DNA of 13,089 nucleotides from Pseudomonadota bacterium (GCA_963205525.1 CAUJJP010000154.1:1-13089); one strand, 5' to 3'; counted from the stretch's first letter, positions 1 through 8,043 are shown. The notes: generated from the sequence alone by a model not told the origin. Translations and numbers: made by a program.

Positions 1-44
1 TCCCCCTCCTCCACCCCATCCTCCCGAGCGGCCGCGCCGATTCG

Positions 45-1832
45 ATGATGCAGCCTCCTGCCTCCGCGGGCGCCACCGCGTCCAACACCTTGCTGCGCGT
101 GCTGCTGCAGCACCGCACGGCGATGCGCCACGCCGCATGGCTCAGCTTCGTCATCGGCGTGCTGATGCTCGTGCCCTCCTGGTACATGTTCGAGGTCTAC
201 GGCCGCGTGCTCAACAGCCGCAGCGTCAGTACGCTGGCCTGGCTCGTCGTGATGGTGATGGGCGTCTACCTGGTCATCGAGCTGCTCGAGCTCGCCCGCG
301 CCCGTACCCTCATGGCGATCGGCGAGGGATTCGACGAGAAGCTGCGCCAGACCGTCTTCGACGCCGCCTTCCAGGCCAACCTGAAGCGCCTGCCCGGCGG
401 GCATACGCAGCCCTTCGGCGACCTGAAGACGCTGAAGGACTTCATCGCCTCGCCCTTCGTCAGCTCGGTGCTCGACGTGCCCGCGGCGCTGCTTTGCATG
501 CTCCTGCTGTTCGCGATGGGGCCGTGGCTTGGCGTCCTGGCGCTCGTCGGTGCGGCCGCGCAGGTGGTGCTCATCGTGCTCACGCAGCGCCGCACGATGC
601 CTCTGCTGACCTCGGCGATGGCGACTTCCATCGGCTCCCAGCAGTACGCCACGGCGACGCTGCGCAATGCGCAGGTGATCGAGTCGATGGGCATGCTCGA
701 GCGCATCTACAAGGGCTGGATCCGCCGGCATCACGACTTCCTCGGCCGCCAGAGCGATGCCTCCGACTATGCGGGCATCACCTCGGCGGTGGCGAAGACG
801 GTGCAGATGAGCCAGGGCTCGGTGCTGCTCGGCGGCGCGACCTGGGTCATGCTGCATGGCGAGCTCTGGGGCGGCGCCGGCATGGTGATCGTGGCCTCGA
901 TCATCGGCGGGCGCGCCCTGCAGCCGCTGGCCCAGTTGGTCAGCCACTGGCGCGTCTTCGTCTCGGCTCGCGACGCGCAGGAGCGCCTGAGCAAGCTCCT
1001 CGCCGGCTACGTGCCGCAGCCGCCGAGCATGCCTTTGCCGCCGCCGCAAGGCCACCTCAGCGTCGAAGGCGTGCACGCCTCGCCGCCCGGCAGCAGCCAG
1101 CGCGTCCTGAACAACGTCAGCTTCAAGGCCGAGCCCGGCGAGCTGACGCTGATCATCGGGCCGACGGCCTCGGGCAAGAGCACCCTGGCCCGCCTGCTTG
1201 TCGGCGCCTGGCCGTGCACGATCGGCAAAGTGCGGCTCGACGGCGCCGACGTCCATGCCTGGAACAAGGCCGAACTCGGGCCCTACCTCGGCTACCTGCC
1301 GCAGAACGTCGAGCTCTTCGACGGCACGGTGGCCGAGAACGTCGCCCGCTTCGGCGAGGTCGACCTCGATGCGGTGAAGGCGGCCGTCGAGGCGACCGGA
1401 TTGCGCGACGCCGTCGAGGCCTTGCCGGAGGGCTACGACACGCGCATCGGCGAGGATGGCGCCATCCTCTCGGGGGGCCAGCGCCAGCGCCTGGGCCTGG
1501 CGCGCGCGCTCTACGGCAGTCCGAAGCTGCTGGTGCTGGACGAACCCAATGCCAGCCTCGATGCGGCCGGCGACCAGAACCTGCTCGAGCTGGTCCAGCG
1601 CCTCAAGGCGGCGGGCCTGACCCTCATCGCCATCACCCACCGCAACAGCCTGATGCCGGCCGCCGACAAGATCGTCGTGCTGCGCGAGGGGCAGGTGATG
1701 GCCTTCGGCTCGCGCGACGAGGTCCTGGCCGCACTGACCAAGGCCAACGAGCAGGCGCGCGCGCGGCCGGCCGTCGCCGCGCTGCCGCAGGCGCCGGTTC
1801 TGCAGCAGCCCCGCCCCGGAGCCAGCGCATGA
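45..1832 (+). CDS. Type I secretion ABC permease/ATPase, PrtD-like (first of two)
   Basis: This is an inner-membrane half-transporter (595 aa) that would power export of an unprocessed protein through a type I channel. An N-terminal membrane region (about residues 28-310) carries several hydrophobic segments and there is no C39 peptidase domain. The nucleotide-binding domain follows: Walker A GPTASGKST at 372-380, Q-loop Q420, signature LSGGQ at 475-479, Walker B ending in D499-E500 within DEPNASLD, and H-loop H532. All catalytic motifs look intact. The DEPN(A/S)xLD wording is typical of the PrtD/AprD/HasD family, and the length is near the usual 570-600 aa. The tail after about 555 is rich in Ala, Pro and Arg. 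The start could be either of two adjacent ATGs (45 or 48); no clear Shine-Dalgarno sequence is visible. The stop overlaps the start of the next ABC gene by four bases (ATGA). Family assignment is firm; the cargo is unknown. Confidence 0.93.
   Translation: MMQPPASAGATASNTLLRVLLQHRTAMRHAAWLSFVIGVLMLVPSWYMFEVYGRVLNSRSVSTLAWLVVMVMGVYLVIELLELARARTLMAIGEGFDEKLRQTVFDAAFQANLKRLPGGHTQPFGDLKTLKDFIASPFVSSVLDVPAALLCMLLLFAMGPWLGVLALVGAAAQVVLIVLTQRRTMPLLTSAMATSIGSQQYATATLRNAQVIESMGMLERIYKGWIRRHHDFLGRQSDASDYAGITSAVAKTVQMSQGSVLLGGATWVMLHGELWGGAGMVIVASIIGGRALQPLAQLVSHWRVFVSARDAQERLSKLLAGYVPQPPSMPLPPPQGHLSVEGVHASPPGSSQRVLNNVSFKAEPGELTLIIGPTASGKSTLARLLVGAWPCTIGKVRLDGADVHAWNKAELGPYLGYLPQNVELFDGTVAENVARFGEVDLDAVKAAVEATGLRDAVEALPEGYDTRIGEDGAILSGGQRQRLGLARALYGSPKLLVLDEPNASLDAAGDQNLLELVQRLKAAGLTLIAITHRNSLMPAADKIVVLREGQVMAFGSRDEVLAALTKANEQARARPAVAALPQAPVLQQPRPGASA
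1818..1821 (+). promoter_or_regulatory. Ribosome binding site of the second ABC gene
   Basis: GGAG lies seven bases before the ATG at 1829. It is inside the last codons of the first ABC gene and supports the choice of the ATGA-overlapping start, although the reading frame itself stays open far upstream. Confidence 0.6.
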
Positions 1833-3547
1833 ACACGCAGCCTGCACAAGCCCACACCCACGCCACGGCCGCGGCGGCGTCGCCCTTGAAGGCGGTCCTG
1901 CTCGGCTTCAGGCGCGAGGCGATCTGGGTCGCCATCTTCGGCTTCTTCTCCAACCTGCTGATGCTCGTCCCGACGCTGTACATGATGCAGGTCTTCGACC
2001 GCGTCATGCTCAGCAACAGCGAGTACACGCTGGCCGCGCTGTCGCTGCTGGCCGCCCTGCTGTTCCTCGTCCTTGGCTTTGCCGAGTGGGCGCGATCGCG
2101 GCTGCTGGTGCGCGCGGGCACGCGCTTCGATCTGGCCCTGCAGCGCCAGGTGTTCCGCGCCAGCTTCGATGCCCGGCTGCGCAGCACCGCGGCAGCGACG
2201 CCGCAGGCCATGAACGACCTTACGCAGTTGCGGCAGTTCCTCACCGGCAACGGCGTCTACGCCGTCATCGACACGCCCTGGGTGCTGATCTTCGCGGGCG
2301 TGCTCTACCTCATCCACCCCTCGCTGGGTTACACGGCGGGGGTCTTCGTGCTGCTCACGCTGGCGGTGGCGCTGCTGGGCAATCGGGTGATGGCGCCGCG
2401 CCACGCCCAGGTGCAGGCCGCGCAGGTGCAGAGCAACGCCTACCTGGCCGGCAAGCTGCGCAACAGCGACACCGTCGAAGCCCTCGGCATGCTCGGCGAC
2501 CTGCGCAGGCGCTGGCTGTACATCCACGAGCAGCAGGGGGCGCTGCAGGAGGCGGCGCACGAAGGTGCCCATCGGCAGCAGGCGCTGATCAAGTACGTGC
2601 AGTACACGCAGCAGACGCTGGTGCTGGCACTCGGGGGCCTGCTGGCCATCGAAGGCCACATCACGGCCGGCGCCATGCTGGTCTGCAATGCCTTGATGGG
2701 CAATGCGTTGCGGCCGATCGGCCTGGTGGTGCAGAGCTGGAGCCAGTTCATCGAGTCGCGCGCGGCCTACGGCCGCCTGACGACCCTGCTGCAGCAGAAC
2801 CCGCCGCGAACGGGGAACGACGACGTACAGGCGCTCAGCGGTCAGATCAGCCTGCGCAGACTGGTGGCCAAGGCGCAAGGGCGCGCCAAGCCCATCCTCG
2901 AGGGCATCGATCTGGACTTCCGGGCCGGCGAGGTGGTGGCCATCGCCGGGCCCTCGGGCGCCGGCAAGTCCACGCTCGCACGCTGCCTGCTCGGCATCTG
3001 GCCGGAAGTCGAGGGTCAGGTGCTGCTGGACGGCACGCCGATCGAGGCCTGGTCGCGCGAGGCGCTCGGACCACGGCTTGGCTACCTGCCGCAGGACATC
3101 GAGCTCTTCGACGGCACGATCGCCGAGAACATCGCGCGCTTCGAGGAGCACCAGGAGACGCTGGTCATCGAGGCCGCCCAGCGCACGGGCATCCACGACA
3201 TGGTGCTGCGCATGCCGCGCGGCTACGACACGCCCATGGGCGAAGCCGGGAGCATGCTGTCCGGCGGCCAGCGCCAGCGTCTGGGGCTGGCCAGAGCAAT
3301 CGTCGGCGACCCGACGGTGATCGTGCTCGACGAACCCAATGCCAACCTCGACGACGTCGGCGAGGCGGCTCTCATCCGCACCGTGAGCGATCTCAAGGCG
3401 CGCGGCAAGACCGTCTTCATGATCGTCCATCAACCCAATCTGCTCAAGGTCGCCGACCGCCTGCTGCTGCTCGACAACGGGCGCGTGGCGCAGTTCGGTA
3501 CCCTGCGCGTGCAAACCGCGGCCTCGAAGGAGCCTGTTGCGCCATGA
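1829..3547 (+). CDS. Type I secretion ABC permease/ATPase, PrtD-like (second of two)
   Basis: This is a second 572-aa half-transporter of the same PrtD-like family, directly following the first. The N-terminal membrane region contains the family-typical stretch LYMMQVFDRV near residue 50. The ATPase domain has Walker A GPSGAGKST at 374-382, LSGGQ at 477-481, Walker B ending in D501-E502 within DEPNANLD, and H-loop H534. The Q-loop block (LPQ..ELFDGT.AEN.ARF) is almost identical to that of the upstream copy, which suggests an old tandem duplication. The frame is open upstream to 137, but the ATG at 1829 is chosen because it gives the family length, has GGAG seven bases before it, and overlaps the previous stop as ATGA. 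The stop again overlaps the next start as ATGA. The two proteins could form a heterodimer, as RtxB/RtxE do in MARTX exporters, or two separate homodimers; the sequence does not decide this. Confidence 0.93.
   Translation: MNTQPAQAHTHATAAAASPLKAVLLGFRREAIWVAIFGFFSNLLMLVPTLYMMQVFDRVMLSNSEYTLAALSLLAALLFLVLGFAEWARSRLLVRAGTRFDLALQRQVFRASFDARLRSTAAATPQAMNDLTQLRQFLTGNGVYAVIDTPWVLIFAGVLYLIHPSLGYTAGVFVLLTLAVALLGNRVMAPRHAQVQAAQVQSNAYLAGKLRNSDTVEALGMLGDLRRRWLYIHEQQGALQEAAHEGAHRQQALIKYVQYTQQTLVLALGGLLAIEGHITAGAMLVCNALMGNALRPIGLVVQSWSQFIESRAAYGRLTTLLQQNPPRTGNDDVQALSGQISLRRLVAKAQGRAKPILEGIDLDFRAGEVVAIAGPSGAGKSTLARCLLGIWPEVEGQVLLDGTPIEAWSREALGPRLGYLPQDIELFDGTIAENIARFEEHQETLVIEAAQRTGIHDMVLRMPRGYDTPMGEAGSMLSGGQRQRLGLARAIVGDPTVIVLDEPNANLDDVGEAALIRTVSDLKARGKTVFMIVHQPNLLKVADRLLLLDNGRVAQFGTLRVQTAASKEPVAP
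3527..3532 (+). promoter_or_regulatory. Ribosome binding site of the membrane fusion protein gene
   Basis: A strong AAGGAG lies eleven bases before the ATG at 3544, inside the 3' end of the second ABC gene. Spacing is slightly long, but the site supports this start. Confidence 0.5.
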
Positions 3548-4923
3548 ATACGCCCGTGACACCCTCTCTGGCGCTCGATGCCAAGCCTTCGCCGCTGCGG
3601 CCGGCCACGGCCGGGCCGGTGACCGACCTCGAGCCGCGCGCGGACACCCGTCCCGTGATGCGCATGGGCTTCTGGGTTCTGGTGGTCGGCTTCGGCCTCT
3701 TCCTTGCCTGGGCCGCGTTCGCGCCGCTCGACGAGGGCGTGGCGGCACCGGCGACGGTGGCCGTGGAGACGCGCAGCAAGATCGTCCAGCACTTGATCGG
3801 CGGCGTCGTGAAGGAGGTGCGGGTGCGCGAGGGCTCGGCCGTCAAGCAGGGCGACGTGCTGATCGTGCTCGACGACGCGATGGCGCGTGCGAGCTTCGAG
3901 ACGATCCAGCAGACCTACCTGGCCCAGCGCGCCATGGAGGGCCGACTGATGGCCGAGGCCAGTCACGCGAGCACGATCAGCTTCCATCGCGACCTGCTGA
4001 CCTCCAGCGACCCGCAGGCGGCTCGGCACATGCAGGTGCAGCAGCAGCTCTTCAATGCCCGGCGCGCTTCGCAGCAGGCGGAGATCGCGGCGGCCGGTCA
4101 GACCATCGCGGGTCTCGAGGGCCAGGTCGCCGGCATGAAGCTGGTGCTGCAGAACCGCAAGGCACAGGCGGCCTTGCTGGATCGTCAGGTCGCCGAGGTC
4201 AAGGCGCTGGCCGCCGACGGCTTCGCGCCGCGCAACCAGGCCCTCGTGCTCGAGCAGCAGCAGGCCGAACTGCGCGGTTCACTTGCCGACATCGAGGCGA
4301 ACATGCAGCGCTCGGTCAGCGCGATCGCGGAAACACGGCTGCGCATCGCCCAGCGCGAGCAGGACTACATGAAGGACGTCTCGGAGCGGCTTGCCGATGT
4401 GCAGAAGGAGGTCGACGCCAATCACGAGCGGCTGCGCGCGATCACGCAGGAACTCGACCGCACCGAGATCCGGGCGCCGGTTTCCGGACAGGTGCTGGGT
4501 CTGGCCGTCAACGGCCCGGGCGCCGTCGTCACGCCGGGGCAGAAGCTGCTGGACATCGTGCCGCAGGGCGAGCCCTTGCTGCTCGACGCGCGCATCCCCA
4601 CCCACGTCATCGACCGCATCAAGCTGGGCGACGAGGTCGAGGTCCGCTTCAACTCCTTTGCCAACGCGCCGCGCCTGGTGGTGATGGGGCGGCTGGTCTC
4701 GCTGTCGGCCGACGCCGTGGTCGAGCACCTGCCCGCGGGTTCGATGTCGTTCTATCTGGGGCGGGTCGAGCTGACCGAGGAGGGACGCAAGGCGCTCGGC
4801 CATCGCGCCCTTCAGCCGGGCATGGCGGCCGAGGTGCTGGTGAAGACCGGCGAGCGTTCGCTGCTCACCTACTTCCTGCACCCCTTGACCAAGCGCATCG
4901 CCGCGGCGATGACCGAGGAGTGA
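3544..4923 (+). CDS. Type I secretion membrane fusion protein, HlyD/PrtE family
   Basis: This periplasmic adaptor (459 aa) would link the ABC exporter to the TolC channel. A cytoplasmic N-terminal tail of about 40 residues is followed by one transmembrane helix (about 42-60). A first lipoyl half-motif lies near 80-112 (IGGVVKEVRVREGSAVKQGD), then a long helical hairpin rich in Gln, Ala and Glu (about 113-315), and the second lipoyl half plus beta-barrel start at IRAPVSGQVLGL. The C-terminal block LQPGMAAEVLVKTGERSLL, followed by YFLHPL, is the family signature of HlyD/AprE/PrtE proteins. The size is typical. The ATG overlaps the stop of the second ABC gene as ATGA, and the TolC-type gene follows at once, so the three exporter components are encoded contiguously. 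Confidence 0.95.
   Translation: MNTPVTPSLALDAKPSPLRPATAGPVTDLEPRADTRPVMRMGFWVLVVGFGLFLAWAAFAPLDEGVAAPATVAVETRSKIVQHLIGGVVKEVRVREGSAVKQGDVLIVLDDAMARASFETIQQTYLAQRAMEGRLMAEASHASTISFHRDLLTSSDPQAARHMQVQQQLFNARRASQQAEIAAAGQTIAGLEGQVAGMKLVLQNRKAQAALLDRQVAEVKALAADGFAPRNQALVLEQQQAELRGSLADIEANMQRSVSAIAETRLRIAQREQDYMKDVSERLADVQKEVDANHERLRAITQELDRTEIRAPVSGQVLGLAVNGPGAVVTPGQKLLDIVPQGEPLLLDARIPTHVIDRIKLGDEVEVRFNSFANAPRLVVMGRLVSLSADAVVEHLPAGSMSFYLGRVELTEEGRKALGHRALQPGMAAEVLVKTGERSLLTYFLHPLTKRIAAAMTEE
4915..4920 (+). promoter_or_regulatory. Ribosome binding site deciding the TolC-type gene start
   Basis: GAGGAG, which encodes the last two Glu residues of the fusion protein, ends five bases before the GTG at 4926. 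This favours 4926 over the other in-frame GTG at 4920, which touches the motif and would have no spacer. Confidence 0.6.
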
Positions 4924-4925
4924 CG

Positions 4926-6338
4926 GTGGCAGCCTCCTCGTGCGTGCATGCACCCGCCGTGCCGGCAAGGCGGCGTGCTGCGCTGGCGTCGATTCTGCTG
5001 GCCGCGCTTGCCTCCGCCTCCGTCCAGGCGATGACCCTGTCGGAGGCACTCGAAGCCGCCCGCGCCCACGACCCGCAGTATCGGGCGGCGCAGTACGAGC
5101 TCGAGGCGGCACGCCAGGGCGTGCCCATCGCGCGCTCGGTGTTGTTCCCGCAGGCGTCGCTGAACTACGCCAACGCAGGCGTCTCCGGCACCAAGGAGTT
5201 TCCGAACGGCTTGTCCCAGCAGGTCAGCACGCGGGTCGACTACGAGTCGCCGCAGACCACCTTGAGCCTGCGCATGCCGCTTTTCAACTATGAGGCCTGG
5301 AGCCGCCTGGATCAGGCCGAGGTGCAGGCCAAGGGTGCCGAAGCCGCGTTCCGCGCGCGCGGCCTCGAGCTTGCCGAGCGTGTCGCCACGGCCTATCTGC
5401 AGGCGCTCGAGGCGCATGCCCAGCTCGCGCTTGCGGACGCCGAGGTGCAGGCCTTGCAGCAGCAGTTCGAACGCGCCGGCCAGCGCCTGCTTCGCGGCGA
5501 GGGCACCCGCACCGACGAGGCGATGGCGCTCGCGGCGCTGGAAGTGGCGCGTGCCCGCGCCAGCGACACGCGCGAGAGGGTCTTGCTGGCCAGCGCCAGA
5601 CTGCGCCGGCTGACCGGGCAGGCGCCGGGCTTCGTACTGGACATCCTGCCCTCGTTTCGTCCGGTACCCTCGGAGCCCGCGGGCTTGCGCGACTGGACCG
5701 AGACTGCGATGGTGCAGAGCCCGGTCCTGGAAGCGCGCGCTCTTGCCGTCGAGGCGGCGCGGCTGGGCGTGCAGCGCGCGCGTTCGGGGCACCTGCCGCG
5801 CGTGGACCTGGTGGGCAGCGTTTCGCGCAGCCGCAACGATTCGCTCGCCAACCTCGATCAGAGTTCGAGCCTGCGCTCGATCGGCATCCAGGTCAGCCTG
5901 CCGCTGTTCAGCGGCTTCGGGACCACGGCGTCGACCGATCAGGCGCAGGCCGAGCTGTCGCGGGTCGAACAGGAGCTTCGCAACGAGCGCGAGAACGTCG
6001 AACTCGAGCTGCGTCGACTCATGCAACTTGCCGATGCGGCAGCGCTGCGCGCCGATGCGCTGCGCAAGGCGGTTGCGGCCGGCGAGACGGCGGTTGCCGG
6101 CGCCACCCGGGCGAAGGAGGGCGGCTTCGCAACACAGTCCGAGGTGCTCGATGCGCGCAGCCGGCTGTACGCGAGCCGCCGGGACCTTGCGCAGGCCCAG
6201 TACGATCATCTCGGCGCGCGCATGCGTACGATGCTGCTGGCCGGCGAACCGATGCTGAAGGTGATCGACCGAATCGGCGCCGAACTGGTCGATCGCATCG
6301 AGCTGGGCCCCATCGCCACCACGACATCACAGCCATGA
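4926..6338 (+). CDS. TolC-type outer membrane channel of type I secretion
   Basis: This outer membrane efflux protein (470 aa from the GTG at 4926) would complete the protein exporter. A signal peptide is visible: Arg15-Arg17, a hydrophobic core at about 18-31, and probable cleavage after SVQA (residue 35). The mature part has the internal duplication of the OEP fold, with a first repeat at about 37-250 and a second from about 255. Beta-strand-like segments lie at LFPQASLNYANAG and LPRVDLVGSVSRSRN, and helix-rich segments surround the family-typical SLPLFSGFG. The only ATG near the start (5031) would remove the signal peptide, so a GTG is preferred. 4920 (GTGA overlap) is the alternative and adds two residues. 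The end overlaps the cyclophilin start as ATGA. It is most like the dedicated TolC/PrtF proteins of type I systems; general drug efflux use cannot be excluded from sequence alone. Confidence 0.93.
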   Translation: MAASSCVHAPAVPARRRAALASILLAALASASVQAMTLSEALEAARAHDPQYRAAQYELEAARQGVPIARSVLFPQASLNYANAGVSGTKEFPNGLSQQVSTRVDYESPQTTLSLRMPLFNYEAWSRLDQAEVQAKGAEAAFRARGLELAERVATAYLQALEAHAQLALADAEVQALQQQFERAGQRLLRGEGTRTDEAMALAALEVARARASDTRERVLLASARLRRLTGQAPGFVLDILPSFRPVPSEPAGLRDWTETAMVQSPVLEARALAVEAARLGVQRARSGHLPRVDLVGSVSRSRNDSLANLDQSSSLRSIGIQVSLPLFSGFGTTASTDQAQAELSRVEQELRNERENVELELRRLMQLADAAALRADALRKAVAAGETAVAGATRAKEGGFATQSEVLDARSRLYASRRDLAQAQYDHLGARMRTMLLAGEPMLKVIDRIGAELVDRIELGPIATTTSQP

Positions 6339-7201
6339 AGTCCAGCATTCTCGGAAGTATCTGCCTTGCCGGCCTGTGCGCGTTCGTCATCGCGGCCTGC
6401 GGAGGCGGGGGGACGGTCTCGATCGCGAACATCAGCGCAACCAACGCGCGGTTCGGGCAGAACATGCTCATCACCTTCAACGGGCAGGGGCTGGACCAGG
6501 CCACGCTGGAGGCCAGGGTCGAAGGGCCTTGTTCGCCTCCCGCGCGCGTTCAAGGCGCCACGGCGAACACGCTGCAATTCACCTGCTTCGTCAACGGCCT
6601 TGGCCGGATCAAGCCCTACCTGGTGGATACCGAGGGCGAGATCGTCCTGGGTTCCGTCAAGGTCGACATCCCCTTGCCGCGGATGGCCCTGACCGTCAGC
6701 GACGGCACGCGCGCGGGCGTCATCGAACTGGAACTCGATCCGGTGTCCGCGCCCCATTCGACCTCGCAGTTTATGGCGTATGCGAACGCGGGCTTCTACA
6801 CGGCGACGGTCTTTCACCAGGCGAGTCCGGATTCGACGATCGGCGGCGGCGCCTACACCGTCGATTCGGCAGGTGCCCTGGTCAAGAAGGAGCCGAACCG
6901 GGCGGCGGTGGAATTCGAGCGCACCGGGCTGAAGAACCTGCGCGGCACGATCGCGTTGTACCGAGGCGCCGCGCCGAATTCGGCCAATGCGCAGTTCTTC
7001 ATCAATGTCGTCGACAACCCGCGTTTCGATGGCAGCGGTGCCGATGCGAACGACGGCTTTGCCGTCTTCGGCAAGGTGATCAGCGGTCTGGACGTGGTGG
7101 ATGTCATCGCGAAGGTGCCGGTGCGTCCGGATCTGGTGCACGGCTTCGTCGATGTCCCGCTGACCGCGGTGCGGCTTTCGGCCGTGGCGCAGACGCGCTG
7201 A
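6335..7201 (+). CDS. Predicted lipoprotein with a PpiA-like cyclophilin domain (divergent active site)
   Basis: This 288-aa predicted lipoprotein has a signal ending in lipobox IAAC (Cys22). Gly at +2 suggests the outer membrane. Residues about 27-115 form a beta-rich domain I cannot name, possibly Ig-like (IPT type). Residues about 118-288 align with bacterial cyclophilin PpiA: LRGTIAL, NSANAQFFIN (215-224), and FAVFGKVISGLDVVD. The usual active-site stretch FHRVIPGFMIQGG is here FHQASPDSTIGGG (160-172). The catalytic Arg is Gln162, and the pocket Phe, Met and Gln are replaced by Ser167, Thr168 and Gly170. Prolyl isomerase activity is therefore doubtful, and a binding or chaperone role is plausible. 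The ATG overlaps the stop of the TolC-type gene as ATGA, so it was probably made with the exporter and may help the secreted protein at the cell envelope. That role is inference. Confidence 0.88.
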   Translation: MKSSILGSICLAGLCAFVIAACGGGGTVSIANISATNARFGQNMLITFNGQGLDQATLEARVEGPCSPPARVQGATANTLQFTCFVNGLGRIKPYLVDTEGEIVLGSVKVDIPLPRMALTVSDGTRAGVIELELDPVSAPHSTSQFMAYANAGFYTATVFHQASPDSTIGGGAYTVDSAGALVKKEPNRAAVEFERTGLKNLRGTIALYRGAAPNSANAQFFINVVDNPRFDGSGADANDGFAVFGKVISGLDVVDVIAKVPVRPDLVHGFVDVPLTAVRLSAVAQTR

Positions 7202-7254
7202 GCGGCGGCGGACGGGTTCGAACGGTACGCTCACCCCTCTGCGCGAGACCCGAC
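7202..7254. other. 53-base gap between secretion and glycan-export gene groups
   Basis: This is the longest fully non-coding stretch inside the + strand gene series. It contains the 8-base palindrome GTTCGAAC at 7216-7223. I see no AT-rich -10/-35 pair and no stem-loop followed by a T-run, so neither a promoter nor a terminator can be supported. It marks the break between the two functional groups. Confidence 0.5.
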
Positions 7255-8043
7255 GTGCGTTTGCCCTGGACCGGACTTGGCCTGGCCTGGCCCCTGGCCA
7301 AGCGCGACATCCTTGCCCGTTACCGCGGGAGCGTCGCCGGGCTTGGGTGGGCGCTGGTGGCGCCGCTGGGCATGGTGCTCGTCTACACCTTGGTCTTTCG
7401 CGGCGTGTTTCGGGCGCGCTGGGGCGTGGGCGACGCCGCGGTCGACGGCTTCGGTTATGTGACGCGCCTGTTTGCCGGGCTGATGGTGTTCCAGGCGGTG
7501 GCCGAGGCCGCGACCCGTGCGACACGGCTGATGCAGGACCACGCCAACCTCGTCAAGCGCGTCGTCTTCCCGCTGGAGCTGCTGTGCACGGCGTTGCTGC
7601 TGCAGGTGGGTGTGCACCTGCTGCTGCAGCTTGCTTTGCTTGGCCTGCTCGAGGGCGTCTTCGGCGGTGGACCACGGCTGTCCTGGCTGCTGCTGCCGCT
7701 GGCCGTGCTGTGGCTGCTGCTGCTGCTGCACGTGCTGGCGCTGGTGCTGGCGGCGCTCGGCACCTATCTGCGCGACCTGCAGCACGCGGTGCCGGTGATG
7801 ATGACGGGGATGCTCTTTCTCTCGCCGGTGTTCTTCCCGGCGGCGTCGGCGCCCGAGCCGCTGCGTTGGGTGCTGGCGATCAACCCGGTCTCGGTGCCGA
7901 TCGAGCTGATGCGCCGGACGTGGTTCGGTGATCCGGTCGACGTGCGCACGGCGCTGGTTCAGGGTGGCTTGCTGCTCCTTGCGCTGCCGCTGGCGCACAT
8001 GCTCTTTCGCCGCCTGCGCCCGGGCTTTGCCGATCTGGTGTGA
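7255..8043 (+). CDS. wzm: Polysaccharide ABC exporter permease, Wzm-like (ABC-2 family)
   Basis: This inner-membrane permease (262 aa) would move lipid-linked polysaccharide to the periplasm with its ATPase partner. The N-terminal stretch LAKRDILARYRGSVAGLGWALVAPL is typical of Wzm/KpsM/TagG proteins. About six hydrophobic segments follow (roughly residues 33-53, 66-85, 103-130, 140-165, 180-198, 232-252). Near the C-terminus GTYLRDLQHAV and the segment LFLSPVFFPA are the family signature. A GTG at 7255 is used because no ATG exists before the first membrane helix and this start gives the usual length of about 260; the SD sequence is weak. A run of five CTG codons (7714-7728) encodes five leucines in one helix. 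The stop overlaps the ATPase start (TGATG), as expected for a Wzm/Wzt pair. The symbol is used at family level. Confidence 0.9.
   Translation: MRLPWTGLGLAWPLAKRDILARYRGSVAGLGWALVAPLGMVLVYTLVFRGVFRARWGVGDAAVDGFGYVTRLFAGLMVFQAVAEAATRATRLMQDHANLVKRVVFPLELLCTALLLQVGVHLLLQLALLGLLEGVFGGGPRLSWLLLPLAVLWLLLLLHVLALVLAALGTYLRDLQHAVPVMMTGMLFLSPVFFPAASAPEPLRWVLAINPVSVPIELMRRTWFGDPVDVRTALVQGGLLLLALPLAHMLFRRLRPGFADLV

Noticed and set aside
1..44. Possible promoter or leader before the first ABC gene.
   Set aside because: The 44 bases are pyrimidine- and GC-rich without a recognisable -10/-35 pair or strong ribosome binding site, and are too short to judge.
137..1828. The frame of the second ABC gene is open back to 137, which would give a 1136-aa protein.
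   Set aside because: This part is an off-frame reading of the first ABC gene and is Arg/Ala/Pro-rich without motifs. The ATG at 1829 with GGAG upstream gives the family length.
2086..3543. Upstream extension of the fusion-protein frame.
   Set aside because: It reads as low-complexity Arg/Ala/Gly sequence overlapping the second ABC gene. The membrane helix and lipoyl motifs fit a start at 3544.
1511..3748. A 745-codon open frame on the - strand.
   Set aside because: It is antisense to the two ABC genes, rich in Arg, Gln and His, with no recognisable domain. Long antisense frames are expected at this GC content.
4869..6209. A 446-codon - strand frame opposite the TolC-type gene.
   Set aside because: Arg/Leu/Gln-rich shadow with no motifs. 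The + strand has a signal peptide and OEP family features.
7215..7222. GGTTCGAA resembling a tRNA T-arm, possibly a tRNA or attachment-site remnant.
   Set aside because: No acceptor stem, anticodon arm or D-arm can be drawn around it, and there is no integrase or repeated copy nearby.
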